Assembly (NCBI RefSeq): GCF_026151205.1
Contig: NC_087080.1
Location: 13,401,337 to 13,465,336, forward strand
Length of the DNA stretch: 64,000 nucleotides
DNA from: Bolinopsis microptera
Taxonomy: Eukaryota > Ctenophora > Tentaculata > Lobata > Bolinopsidae
Direction: 5' to 3'
In this document: positions 48,801-59,941 of the stretch, piece after piece
Layout: the number at the start of each line of letters is the position of its first letter
Position numbering within the stretch: position 1 is the first letter of the stretch
Made by a program: the position numbers and the translations under genes
Notes under the pieces: model-generated
Database searches by the model: none
The model's input: the letters and a program-made list of their open reading frames with translations, nothing else
What the model was told of the DNA's origin: nothing

Positions 48801-48997
48801 CTTTTCTTCCTGCCAGGTGTCTGAATATGAAGAATTGTGAAGCTTTCCTGCTCCTTTACAAAGGAAGTATTGGCAATAAAGAAGTCAACTGGTGCTGGTG
48901 TAAGAGCAAGAAGTATGGTAGAGGAGCAAGGAGTTATGTTAAACTCAAAGCAGCTAACTTGGATTGTTTCATTGGTTGGTACTATTGCAAATTTTAG
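45886..48997 (+). CDS. Small secreted protein with Cys-rich PAN/apple-like C-terminus
   Basis: Six exons: 45886-45937, 46060-46159, 46294-46417, 47927-48056, 48531-48582, 48817-48997; GT-AG junctions and phases agree (1,2,0,1,2); 212 residues. The start gives a signal peptide, MWIAWFILAAAIVGSAPG. The middle part (about 20-135, EALIKFMTEAGMTAFSLAVA, IYDYQVDITNEG) is not recognised. Residues 137-212 have Cys and spacing like a PAN/apple module (GLEDCYNRCLNMKNCEAFLL, then WCWCK and DCFIGWYYCKF). PAN modules usually bind protein or carbohydrate outside the cell. Intron 3 contains a LINE ORF1; intron 4 contains a minisatellite. An AATAAA follows the stop by 11 bp (49008-49013). The gene lies inside the large intron of the minus-strand membrane-protein gene. 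Confidence 0.78.
46765..47661 (-). mobile_element. LINE ORF1-like protein (coiled coil plus RRM-like domain)
   Basis: 298 residues from ATG 47659-47661. The N-terminal half is helical or coiled coil (LLMQKDEQLQLLKTSVEET). The C-terminal half has the transposon RRM-like signature SKNLIVFGLKEEEEEQ, TRVGWKRPGS and RPVKITVPS. The frame is open throughout, so the copy may be young. No endonuclease/RT partner is present nearby. It sits in intron 3 of the PAN-like gene in antisense orientation. Confidence 0.7.
48345..48490. repeat. 10-bp minisatellite (GGTAACTACT)n
   Basis: About 14 copies of GGTAACTACT with GGTAGCTACT and GGCAACTACT variants, in intron 4 of the PAN-like gene, 40 bp before the exon 5 acceptor. 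Confidence 0.9.
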
Positions 48998-49013
48998 TTC
49001 AATATCAAATAAA

Positions 49014-50660
49014 GACATTTCCCGGAACTGATTTTTATGATTTTTTACATTTAAAACATTGCCCACTTATATGATATTATGTTTTCTGATGTTTGGCAGT
49101 ATATTCTGTAAATATGTCTCTTTATTTTAACTTTGTAATAAAATATTATCCATTAGATAACACAGATGTAAAGAAGTTGGAGGGATCTGGGGGCGTTTTT
49201 AACGAACTTACACTGGGTACACCACTACTACTAGGTATTGTTTAGCAGATTAGAGTTTTAGGGTAATCATCTACAACACAGTACACACCAGTATTATTCA
49301 CAAGATTGTATATGCACTATATTATGACATCACATGATATAAGGTATATTTAATATTCTAAGATATTTAAAGGTATATTTAATCTATACTATAATTTAAA
49401 CTTGACGAAATTTCCCCGGCAACGGGGACATAGAAGAAAAAACACCGAAAATCGACCTCAAAATGACCCTCTGGTGATGCCAAACCCAGCTCGCAAATGG
49501 AGTTGAAACCTCGCCATTTTTAGCAGGGTTGTAGAAAAAGGATAGGAATAGGCTATAGCATTCTTAGAATTTTGATTTAGGCTTTAGATTTTTTATAATT
49601 AACGTCGGAAGTGAGGTAAAATAACCGTTAGAATAATGTCGTTATTTTAGCAAAGGTTTACTGCGCTGTTGCGTAGCAACGTTAAAATGCACGTGCGCGA
49701 GCAATAACATCTTAACTACGCGCGTTGTTATGCTGTATGCTACGTCATAATTTCAAAACTAGCTCACATTTACGCTCACGCTATGACTTATATTCATAAC
49801 TTTGGTTGTGATTGGTATTTTTTGATGCGGTAAAAAGTATCGTTTTGGGAATCCGAAAACTAACAACGCTGTCGCCATTGTTAAATAAATTCCATTATGT
49901 CTACTGTATAACAGAGCTGTATGATGAAGAGAAATTAAAACATAACTGATTTTTAAAATTTCCTCGAACAAAGCTTTCGACTAGCGGGTTTCTAGTATCC
50001 TATAATATGAAGACCCCCTTAAGTTGTTAGACCGATGGCCCAGGTTTTAATCTCAGATACATCACAAGGAAATTATATCCACCAGCGGGCTAAATTTGCG
50101 CCAGCGAGCCCGCTAGTTAAAGGGCCTGATATTTCTCAGCCCGCTGTTACAGCCCGCTGATATAGCCCGCATGAAATTTTACCAGTAACGATATAGCCCG
50201 GAGACAATCAAGGATTATGAATGAAAGGGAAGGGGTACAGTAAATCGGGGTTTATGTTAAAATCTTACTATCTTACTATATATATAAAGCGAGACGATAT
50301 TTATATATGTTTATCCGCGGCATCAACTTTGACGCGACTTTCCGCAAAACCGTAAAAGATATACAACTGAAACTTTTTCTGCCATACTGATCCGGATATT
50401 ACACATATTATACTGGATAGCCTCAACTCAGATATCTTATGGGTGATAATCCACTTATCCAGTTATTCTTCAAGTGCTCTCTGAGCTGACAAAATATAGA
50501 TTCTTCAACTATATTAGTCCCAATTGGGACGCCCACATGATATTATGTCAACTATAATCACAAATCAGGCGTTTATTTGGCATAGACAGAGTCGACTAGG
50601 GTGACTACACAATATTTAGATAACGACACAATATTTAGATAACTATTCCACAACTCACTT
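49014..50660. other. Non-coding stretch with an AGCCCGC cluster
   Basis: A possible orphan exon at 49161-49238 is discussed in the findings. At 50085-50205 AGCCCGC/GCGGGCT occurs about seven times. The rest shows no gene. Confidence 0.4.
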
Positions 50661-50664
50661 TGGG

Positions 50665-51045
50665 CTATGGTTTAGGTCTCGTAATTTATTGATTTACAGT
50701 TTTACAAAGCTATTAATCTAATCTGATTTTAAAGTAATCGGACCCTATACGCTATTAAAAAATAAAACATGTGTTGATTAGTTTTTATTAGAGAATAACG
50801 CATAATTGCGTCATACTTTAGTATAAAATAAACCGGAAATAAAATTTCACAGATTATATGACTTTCTTTGAACACAAGGTAACATTGTAAATGCAACCTA
50901 CATATAACCAAATTTCATTTTGAAGGGTAGTCTGGTCTCATTGCATCACGAATAAATCTTTCGCCTTTTACTAAAGATTTCCGTGCAGTGGGGCAACATT
51001 ACAGACATTTATATTTTTCTGTAGTCCTCTCAGAGGACACACCTT
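50665..51045 (-). repeat. ~385-bp dispersed repeat, inverted copy
   Basis: Inverse of the copies at 51441-51810 and 52917-53290. It runs from TAATTTATTGATTTACAG through GGGGCAACATTACAGACATT to CTCTCAGAGGACACACCTTT. Confidence 0.88.
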
Positions 51046-51084
51046 TAACAAGAGAATAAATTTCCATAACCGATCCAATCGGAT

Positions 51085-52230
51085 TACGACTTATTTTTGA
51101 ATTGACAAGATCTGATTTATTGATCTTCTCTGGTGAATTAGTAAAATGCGCCCCTTTTGGGGAATCTTTACGTTTTGAACAGACACATTCATATTCCTCC
51201 ACTGAAAATGAGATAGATCCCAAATAAATTACGTAAATAATTAATCGGTTCGAATATCCATCCCTCATCTCAAATTCTGTTGAAATATAAGATATTTAGA
51301 ACTGAAATTGGCATAACTTTGGTTAGATCAAGAATCAAGACGTTGCAAAATACTCTCGACCGCGGAGCACTACGATTTTCACGCACCCAGTTACATAGTT
51401 GGGCACAACGCGACAGTCGGGGAACATTTGTTTCAGGTTGAAGGTGTGTCCTCTGAGAGGACTACAGAAAAATATAAATGTCTGTAATGTTGCCCCACTG
51501 CACGGAAATCTTTAGTAAAAGGCGAAAGATTTATTCGTGATGCAATGAGACCAGACTACCCTTCAAAATGAAATATGGTTTTATGTGGGTTGCATTTACA
51601 ATGTTACCTTGTGTTCAAAGAAAGTCACATAATCTGTGAAATTTTATTTCCGGTTTATTTTATACTAAAGTATGACGCGATTATACGTTATTCTGGAATA
51701 AAAACTAAATAACACATGTTTTATTTTTTAATAGCGTATAGGGTCCGATTACATTAAAATCAGATTAATAGCTTTCTAAAACTGTAAATAAATAAATTAC
51801 GAGACCTACATCAAAGCCGGAGGTGTGGAATAATTATCTAAATATTATATGCTTTTTAATTACGCACGAAAAAACATTCAAATGACGAACAGGCTGTTTT
51901 GAAACAACATTCCCACGACTTTCGGGAAACAGAGTTTAAATTTTGGGGCCCAAAGTAGCCTGAAAAGTTTTCGAGCACGAAAATTTATGTAAATTTCAGT
52001 TCTAAATATCTTATATTTTAACAGAATTTGAGACGAGGGATGTAAATTCGAACCGAGAAATTATTTACGTAATATAGATACGTATGTGATCTATCTTTTT
52101 TTTCAGTGAAGGAATGTTAATGTGTCAGTTCGAAAAGTTAAAATTCCCCAAAAGGGGCGCATTTCACTAATCAATCAGAGAAAATCAACAAATCAAATCT
52201 TGTTAATTTCTTTCAAATCGTAACTGTACG
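51085..52230. repeat. Second inverted pair within the same repeat cluster
   Basis: 51085-51310 (AAATGCGCCCCTTTTGGGGA, then CATCTCAAATTCTGTTGAAA) is the inverse of about 51985-52230. Together with the 385-bp copies the order is A'-B'-A-B, not a simple palindrome. Confidence 0.7.
51441..51810 (+). repeat. ~385-bp dispersed repeat, direct copy 1
   Basis: It begins AAGGTGTGTCCTCTGAGAGG and ends near AAATAAATTACGAGACC. It is closely similar to the copies at 50665-51045 (inverted) and 52917-53290. Confidence 0.88.
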
Positions 52231-52249
52231 TGATCGATTATACACATTT

Positions 52250-52900
52250 ATGACAATTTGGTAATCTAGCTAGGCACACTTGGGGCACACTTGGGGCACA
52301 AAATTGTATTCCCTGGGGCACAGTTGGGGCAGATGCAGTTGGGGCACAGTTGAGGCAAAAAAATGACCTGAAGCAGAGTTTTAGTAAACTAAACACACTT
52401 GGGGCACACTTGGAGCACAACTTGGGGCACACTTGGGGCATATACAGTTGGGGACCAATCGGGGCACACTTGGGGCACAAATGACTAAGGTTAACAATCT
52501 TCTGGTGTAATAATAAGTAACAACGTTTCTAGAGATAGCCCTCTGTGAGTTCATGTGGCGAAAGCGTCATAACCTCACCCGATCGGACTCATCTGAGCGA
52601 AGAGCCTTTAATAGCGAAATCCCTAAGCTTATGAGAAGAGTATTATCCTGAATAGTTGAATGTATAATTTTATTAATGTATATGTATTGGTTGTATTGGT
52701 ATTCAGGAATTAGGTTATTTTTAATTAAGTTAAAAATTACGTATACGTTGTTACTTATTATTACACCAGAAGATTTTTTGCCTTAGTCATTTGTGCCCCA
52801 AGTGTGCCCCGATTGGTCCCCAGCTGTGCACCAACTGCATCTGCCCCAAGTAATAAAATTTTGTGCCCCAAGTGTGCCTAGATAGATTACCAAATTGCCA
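52250..52900. mobile_element. Palindromic MITE rich in GGGGCACACTT units
   Basis: The ends AATTTGGTAATCTAG and GATTACCAAATT are inverted. The arms 52275-52525 and 52740-52880 carry GGGGCACACTTGGGGCACA repeats and their inverses, and both include CTTCTGGTGTAATAATAAGT or its inverse. The loop is about 52530-52740. No protein is encoded. Confidence 0.75.
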
Positions 52901-52916
52901 AATTTATTCTCTTGAT

Positions 52917-53290
52917 AAAGGTGTGTCCTCTGAGAGGACTACAGAAAAATATAAATGTCTGTAATGTTGCCCCACTGCACGGAAATCTTTAGTAAAAGGC
53001 GAAAGATTTATTCGTGATGCAATGAGACCAGACTACCCTTCTATATGAAATATGGTTTTATGTGGGTAGCATTTACAATGTTACCTTGTGTTCAAAGAAA
53101 GTCACATAATCTGTGAAATTTTATTTCCGGTTTATTTTATACTAAAGTATGACGCAATTATGCGTTATTCTCTAATAAAAACTAATCAACACATGTTTTA
53201 TTTTTTAATAGCGTATAGGGTCCCATTACTTTAAAATCAGATTAATAGCTTTGTAAAACTGTAAATCAATAAATTACGATACCCTTATCA
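52917..53290 (+). repeat. ~385-bp dispersed repeat, direct copy 2
   Basis: It begins AAGGTGTGTCCTCTGAGAGG right after the palindromic MITE and ends near AATCAATAAATTACGATACC. Confidence 0.88.
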
Positions 53291-53616
53291 AATTCCAAGG
53301 TGAGCTGCGGAATCGCCATTTACAAGACCAAAAGTGTTGGGCATTAATCTTTAACGCTCGCATTACTAAATAAAAATTCATTGATTTATTTTTAGATACA
53401 AATATCCATACAAAACGGGTCACTGAATTTAACAATAAAAATAATGAACTAAAAAGCTAATTTATTTGGGGATCTTAGGTCTGATTATAAGTCTGAAGAA
53501 ACGTGGATACTAACTGAGTTTGCACAATTCTAGAAATAACCAAGGAAAAAACAAATGTTACTAATACTGAAATTTGATAAGAGTTGTGTACGTCTTGTAC
53601 TTCACACGAGTTCATT

Positions 53617-55371
53617 TCATTTGTTTTGAACGCCATATTTAACTAAATCTAATTCAGCAAGTTCAGCGCAAATATTCTCCTGAGGCTTGACACTGGTAAC
53701 ATTAGCAATAGGAACAGTGGTCTCATAAAACATGGACTTCGCCGGGAACACGCCCCACCCATCATCAAACTTCTTGTCTTTTGCCAATTTTTTGACCATA
53801 TCAGTATAAAGCAGCTCGAATCTGGTGTCCCGCTCCTGGGGGAAGAACCAGTCTGCGTCATGCCCAAAGAAAGCAGCTGCATCGTACGCATGATACGCTG
53901 GGAAAATAGAGGAATGGTGTTTGACATAGAGCCTGTAAATGTCTCTGTTAGTACTGAGTGCCATAGCCTCGGATACATCGTTAACAGGGCAAGTAGCTCT
54001 CATGTCAGCTGTCAGGAAACTCCAGACTCTGGTAGCTGCTCTACCCGGGTAAAGTTTGTAAGAGAAGTCCAGCATGTCTGCTTTATCGGTTATATTCTTG
54101 AAAAGTAGCTCCATGGTGTCGTTAGCTTCTTTACTGTTCTTGAAGCTGGGGATGTTCATGAAGTTCTCTTCCTCCATGGTTGACATTATAATAGGAAGAG
54201 GTTTGTTAGGAGTGAAGGTAGCATCCTTGAGGTTCCTAGCAGAAACAGTAACTACAACCGGGTCTACCATAACCAGGCCCACATACTCAGCCTGCTCTGT
54301 AAACTGCATGGGGAAAAGGAAGTACGCGTCTCCAGCGTCAGTCTCAAAATATTTAGTTGAGAACTTGTGCGCTTCCATATCCATGAGGCACTGCTTGCGT
54401 TCTGCTAAAGTAGCCTGAGGACACATCTGATCGACTAAGTGTCTCTGAAACTTATCCCCATCAACATGACTAAACCTCATCTCAGGGGCAGGGCTCTGTG
54501 ATATGCCCGCATGAAACTTGTTATTAGCAAGAGGCGAGCAAGCAAGTGCGACCACCGCTGTAGCACCTCCACTCTCCCCAATAACTGTAACTGAGTCAGG
54601 GTTACCACCAAACCCGGCTATGTTGTCCTGTATCCAGTCTAGGGTTGCTATCATGTCTCTGATACCGTTGTTAGCGTACACTCCCGCTGCCTCGTCCCAC
54701 AGTTCCTCAACAGAACTGAAACCAAGAAACCCAAGTCTGAAGTGTATGTTCACTGTGACTGCGTCCACCGCTTTCGTCACTTCATTGCTGAAACTGTAGC
54801 CCTGATTAGTTCCCTTACCTCCAGCTAGACCACCACCGTGTATCCAAACCATCACATCCTTACTACCCTCCAGATCAGGAGACCTCACAGTAAGATACAA
54901 ACAATCCTCGCTCCCCTGTCCTCTACTGCTAGCCTGGATACACTCAACCTGGGTACTGTCTGTTGCGTTGAATATCTCGGAGGGGTTGGATACAATGTGT
55001 CTCTCAGGGGGTCTGAAGCGGAGAGCTCCGACAGGAGGTGTAGCGTACGGTATGTTGTGGAACTCGTGGATCCTTCTCTTACCATCAGGCAAGACTGTTG
55101 TTTTACCAACTATTATCCCCCCTGTTTTAGTTGCAACTCTGGCTTTTTGCCCACTGATATCCTTGTAGACTTCTTCTTTAACCTCATCGGAAGATTTTCC
55201 CTCTTTCAATGCCACAAAAACAAGGACAAGTGCCACGGCTACACATGTTAAGAAAGTGAAAAAAGCAACTCCAATAAGACATATTCTCTTGTTTCGTCCC
55301 GCTGGTTTGTGAAATGTTGCCTGTACTGTTGTCTCCGCTGGTTGTACAATTTCTTCTTTATCCATATTCAA
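53617..55371 (-). CDS. Carboxylesterase/cholinesterase-like protein, type II membrane, intronless
   Basis: 584 residues in one exon. The family hydrolyses carboxylic esters with a Ser-Glu-His triad; some members are inactive adhesion proteins. A cytosolic N-terminus (1-28) precedes one membrane helix (about 30-54, LIGVAFFTFLTCVAVALVLV), placing the alpha/beta-hydrolase domain outside the cell or in a lumen. Landmarks: FHNIPYATPPVGALRFRPPE (104-123), SEDCLYL (154-160), oxyanion-hole HGGG (178-181), nucleophile GESGG with Ser267 (usual GESAG), acidic residue near Glu400-402 (STMEEEN), and His494 (YHAYD). All triad positions look present, so activity is plausible. The substrate is unknown. AATAAA on the minus strand lies about 150 bp after the stop (53461-53466). 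It lies inside the large intron of the membrane-protein gene. Confidence 0.88.
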   Translation of the reverse strand: MNMDKEEIVQPAETTVQATFHKPAGRNKRICLIGVAFFTFLTCVAVALVLVFVALKEGKSSDEVKEEVYKDISGQKARVATKTGGIIVGKTTVLPDGKRRIHEFHNIPYATPPVGALRFRPPERHIVSNPSEIFNATDSTQVECIQASSRGQGSEDCLYLTVRSPDLEGSKDVMVWIHGGGLAGGKGTNQGYSFSNEVTKAVDAVTVNIHFRLGFLGFSSVEELWDEAAGVYANNGIRDMIATLDWIQDNIAGFGGNPDSVTVIGESGGATAVVALACSPLANNKFHAGISQSPAPEMRFSHVDGDKFQRHLVDQMCPQATLAERKQCLMDMEAHKFSTKYFETDAGDAYFLFPMQFTEQAEYVGLVMVDPVVVTVSARNLKDATFTPNKPLPIIMSTMEEENFMNIPSFKNSKEANDTMELLFKNITDKADMLDFSYKLYPGRAATRVWSFLTADMRATCPVNDVSEAMALSTNRDIYRLYVKHHSSIFPAYHAYDAAAFFGHDADWFFPQERDTRFELLYTDMVKKLAKDKKFDDGWGVFPAKSMFYETTVPIANVTSVKPQENICAELAELDLVKYGVQNK

Positions 55372-57993
55372 CTCAGGTGAACTTTACATTCTAGTAGAGT
55401 TGAGAAGAACAGCTGTAGTCTCTCTCTCTCCCTGCTTAGAATAAATCATATATTTTTAGTTTTTAACGGTTTCTTGTACATGAAAAGATATGTACAATCT
55501 ATATAAGGTGTATAATACGAACGTTAATGGAAAACAAGCTGTGGCTCTAGAACAAAGAGGATGAAATAATCTCGAAAAAGTTCCATAAATATAATACATA
55601 CAGTCAAACAGTCTGTATACCGGGCCTAATATATATACATGTGCGTAATTAAATAGCAAACTATCGTTTAGATCAATTAACTAATGTGTAATTATAATTA
55701 ATGAAGCGACATGTAAGCCAAGTAGCTCAGATACACGATTAACAGTCTTAATAACCATTTAAAGTGTATGTTAATCTTAATATTAATACAAACTATTCGG
55801 TACAAGCTAACAAAAATACAAGAAAAGAACGTGCGTACTTTGATAGTCTCGTAAATCGCTTCTTAATGGATGAGTTGGATGTGTTCCTATAAACTATTGC
55901 ATGTTGAGTCTTTTTAGTTTCAGCTGCATACAATCATAGGTGCAGATTTCGTTTTGAGGTGAACTTTTAAGTTCCCGAGAAATTTCTTAAGTTTGCTTTT
56001 TTTTCCTCCTCGGGCACATTCGTAACCTACGGGCCAGGTAAACCTAAACTACATATTATATTGACCGTTATGTACGTCGGTATCTGTTGAGGAGCCAAAT
56101 CATCTGAAAAGCCCTAAACCTATAATTTGCTCAGGCACGTAGCGCGGCCCCCAGCGGGGTCCAGGTAAGGGGCGGACCACATTGGCGGGGGCTAGGGGGG
56201 CGCAGCCCCCCGGAAAAATTTTGCGAAATAGGGTGTTTAGGCTAAATTGAAAGTTTAATGAATTTACAAAAATGTATGGGTTGGCATAATCATTGCCTAC
56301 AATCCTGACTTGAGTAATTTACCCCTTTGAGACTTTATTTTGGGTTGAAAATTGAGTTTATCGAGAGGAAGTGAAAAATCTCTGGTTCAAATTTGGATTT
56401 GAAACCATGTTTAATTTTTTCTGTTGAGGTCAATTTTTTGCGCAGAAAGCGTTCGATTTTAGGGGAAAAATTTATGTTTGCTTTTAATTTTTATGGTGCC
56501 GACGGCACCTGAAATCGACGAAATCTGCAGGGGTGCATACAATCAGCCCACAAGCTTATATTTAAATACATTCCACAGTCGAGGAAGTTAGAGCGCATTC
56601 TCAGAGTAACAAATGTTTAAAACTGTTAGTTGACGAGCTCACAAATTGACCGCTAATGATATAATGATGTAATGAGCTTGAAGCTAGGTGCGGTTAAATA
56701 ACGACAACAGTGTAAAAACAGATCTAAAAGAATCAGTACGTGCGAGCAACAGTGCTAAAGTGACAACTAGGAAGTCATATTATCTGTTGTGTTAGAGCCA
56801 AAAAGCTGGACGTGACTACTGACAAAATCATGTTACACCTGGACAACAAATAGCTACTAATGATCAATTACTATCAAATTAAATCACACGATTGTGCCAA
56901 CCGATTATAAATTCAAAGTATTGAAATAAAAAATAAGATTTAAGTATTAGTACACTGGTCAACACGCTAAACTAACACGCTAACACAATAATAACGAATA
57001 AGAAGACACTAAACACACAGCTAGCAGTACTTAGTGTAAACAGTTATGTAGTTCTATGTGCTACTATTACAAACCGTGTTGAGTATCGACTAAAGATAAA
57101 TATTCAGTGTACAGTGTTCAGAGCAAGATACTCAGGTTTGCTCACATGCAGAGAGCAACAGCAGACAGATAGAGATACACACGGACAGACATACACAAAG
57201 ACATACAGAACTGAGAGAAGCAAACAAACATAACAATGAACGTATAACAGCATCTCATTACACGGTGTGACGGTGTGTACATACTTACACAATGAATACA
57301 GAACTAGGAAGGGGACTCCGTCACAAACATGACAGTACATACCACAGTGCCAATCATTGTTTTTGGCTATCTGCCAACAAGTTTCATACTATCAAGTGGG
57401 CATAAGTTTTGTACAGATTAACAAATAGAGAATTATAGTCACTCTCAGGAGTTGATCCATTGGTTTAAAAAAAGGATCAGTTTCTACTAATATCTTTTCT
57501 GGTCGAAGAATGAAGATAAAAACCTGCTGTTTTTATGTTAATGTTTTGGACGCAGAAACGTAAATCAACAATTGAATTTTTGACCTCGATTCTCCTTTAA
57601 ATTTTAACCGAATTTTGTCGATCAATAGAGACTTTGAATTACCAGACGTAGACTGGACAAGTAATGTAATATTTTCATGTTGTAAAAGTTTAATATAAAC
57701 TTATCATGAATCCCTGTGAAGAAAAATTCCATTCTAAAATGTAATATGCCGAATGTTTTCCTGCCTACATTTCACAGACGTAAGGTATAAATATTTAAAG
57801 TTTGGCCCTGAACTCACACCTAAAATATACCAAGTATTTAGTCCTTAACAGGACGACGGCCATCAAACCATTACTCCTCAAGTATCAAAATCACTATTAA
57901 ATCACTATAGCAAACAGAATTTTAAACTTAACAAAGCTATTACAGTAAAACCTCGATTTACCGCGCCCCTATTTACCGCAAACCCCGACTTAC
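55372..57993. other. Non-coding stretch, no gene seen
   Basis: Upstream of the carboxylesterase. A GC-rich repeat at about 56140-56215 includes the palindrome GGGGGGCGCAGCCCCCC. The rest is AT-rich with no supported exon. Confidence 0.4.
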
Positions 57994-59941
57994 CTTATCA
58001 CTGATGGTGGCATTAGCCTGAGCCTTTATCTTGTACCTCTGACACAGCTCCATATCCCGGTTAATAAGCACCCCAGCACCAGTGCTGTAATCGTGCACTA
58101 TGTTGGTGTAGTGCACGTGTTGGTCGGTACTAGCGTGGTACCCTACACTGATCAGACCATCGTACACATACTCAGATATCTGGGTGGGGGTTTAGTTGTT
58201 ATGCTAACTTTTACATACACTTGACACAACTTGGTTACAGTTAATACGAAATTGATAATATGCCAAGTTCAGACGTCATGTTGAAGAGCTGAAGTTTTAA
58301 AATCCTGAATTGATAAAATAGGTTCTGTAGTAACAAGAAATAATAATTTAACACGAAATGCCAACGTGTCAAATGATCATTCAACAAATTGTAGCAACCT
58401 TAATGAGACTGAGAGATTCTTGTTTCTTGTAGTACTCGCTAAGTATCCGGACTTCCATGTAGTAGAACTTCCCAAGTTGCGGCACTTCAACCTGAACCAG
58501 GATATTTTAATGAATAGTTTCAGTTAAATATTTGGTGTGTAAAGTGAAACTTTACTAAGCTTCTGTTAGTCAGCTCATATCCGTCCATTTCCAGTGCTTT
58601 TCTAGATAACTCAATTAACCAGACAGTTTTGTTAACCTCTAAAAGCCAGAGTTAAAAAAGCCTATGTTCAACTGTACTAATCTTATTGGCTGTACTTTTA
58701 TAATTTAATAATTGGCTGCATAGTATGTAGAAAATGTTAACACCTCACTGTTTGGAGCAACTCGAAAACTTTGTAAACTAATTGTTGAGTGGTAAAGCAA
58801 TTACCTAATCAGCTAAGCGAAAAGCAACAAATATAAATATACCTGTTTATCAGATTTACAGAAAACATCGTGGGGAGGAAGGGTGATGACAGAGGGGTCG
58901 GTCAGGTCAGCGTCACTTATTTCAACTAATTCACCATATCTCATCATCACGAGCCAATCAGAGCTCTTGTTTTCTAGTGAGCGGGAGATGACAACTCTAT
59001 CTATCTGCTGCACTGCAATAAAAGGAATGATAATGAAAACCGAAATAACCTTTAATGATCAAGTTTAATCATCTAATTTTATAATTAATAGCATTGTATA
59101 GTGTATGCGTATGAGTTCTTTATTCAATTCTTTGTTGTAAAAATATCATAATCTTGCTGTTAAATTTAAATATTCTGCACTTACATTGATTGTCTATGGT
59201 TGCTGTGATGGCATATGGGAAAGGTAGAGTGCTGTTAGCCTTTCGCACAAAAACTGTTTTTTGAGCTCCATTTTCAGAAATACTCTCATCAGAGTCTATT
59301 AGGGATCGATTCTGAAATGAAGTACCTGATTACAAAATAGCTTGATGTTTAGTATAATTGAAAAGTGATCTGAGATAAGCAATTAAAACTAATCGCCACA
59401 AGTCGTGTTACTTCTAAAAACAATGCTTGCATACGTAATAACTGGGATGGCCACACTCACAGTCAACTAAGGAAATAATTGAAATATAACAAATGGAGTA
59501 TAAATTAAATCTTAAGATGCCTGTGAACAACTATTAAGTAAGTCCTAATGAAAAAAATACCTGAAACGCATAAAATGCATCATATATTGCTTCAATGCCA
59601 GGACTATTTTCTTCCACAAAATGAAAAGGTCGGTAGATTGTAGGTAATTGTTCAAGACTACAATTAGTAAAATCATATCTAATTGAGTGGTTATTAGTTC
59701 CATCATAAATTAAACCACTGATATATTGTCCAGAATTGAACACAGTCCTTCCAATTTCATCATCTCCAATCAAACAATAGTGCTGTTCAATTGAGAAGGT
59801 TTGGTTTTGATTATTGTTGATTCTTCCACTGATTCTGGTTTTGAAGCAATTGGGAATGCCTGGAAAGTTGATAGCAGCTATTGCAAATGACAGCCAAATG
59901 TAAAGTGATGATAAACTGAGGTAGCAGTTGAGCCGAAACAT
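57994..59941 (-). CDS. 5' exons of the LolA-like/DUF7959-type membrane protein (tentative)
   Basis: Five exons: 59561-59941, 59185-59311, 58843-59012, 58399-58491, 57994-58179; phases 0,1,0,0 agree; 319 residues with no stop, so more exons follow at lower coordinates. ATG 59939-59941 starts a signal peptide (NCYLSLSSLYIWLSFAIAAI). The first domain has FSIEQHYCLIGDDEIGRTVF, LIYDGTNNHSIRYDFTNCSL and several N-glycosylation sites. A second similar half-domain reads YVYDGLISVGYHASTDQHVH, HDYSTGAGVLINRDMELCQ. The shape (E-Y-D...N-R-G...Y-D-Y...C) recalls LolA-like domains, from memory only. The last donor (AAG|GTAAGT, phase 0) fits the phase-0 acceptor at 39597, 18.4 kb away. Confidence 0.68.

Noticed and set aside
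52238-52480. Cys/Pro-rich open frame of 80 residues
   Set aside because: Product of the GGGGCACACTT repeat arms.
53649-55251. Several open frames of 80-137 residues on both strands
   Set aside because: Shadows of the carboxylesterase-like gene.
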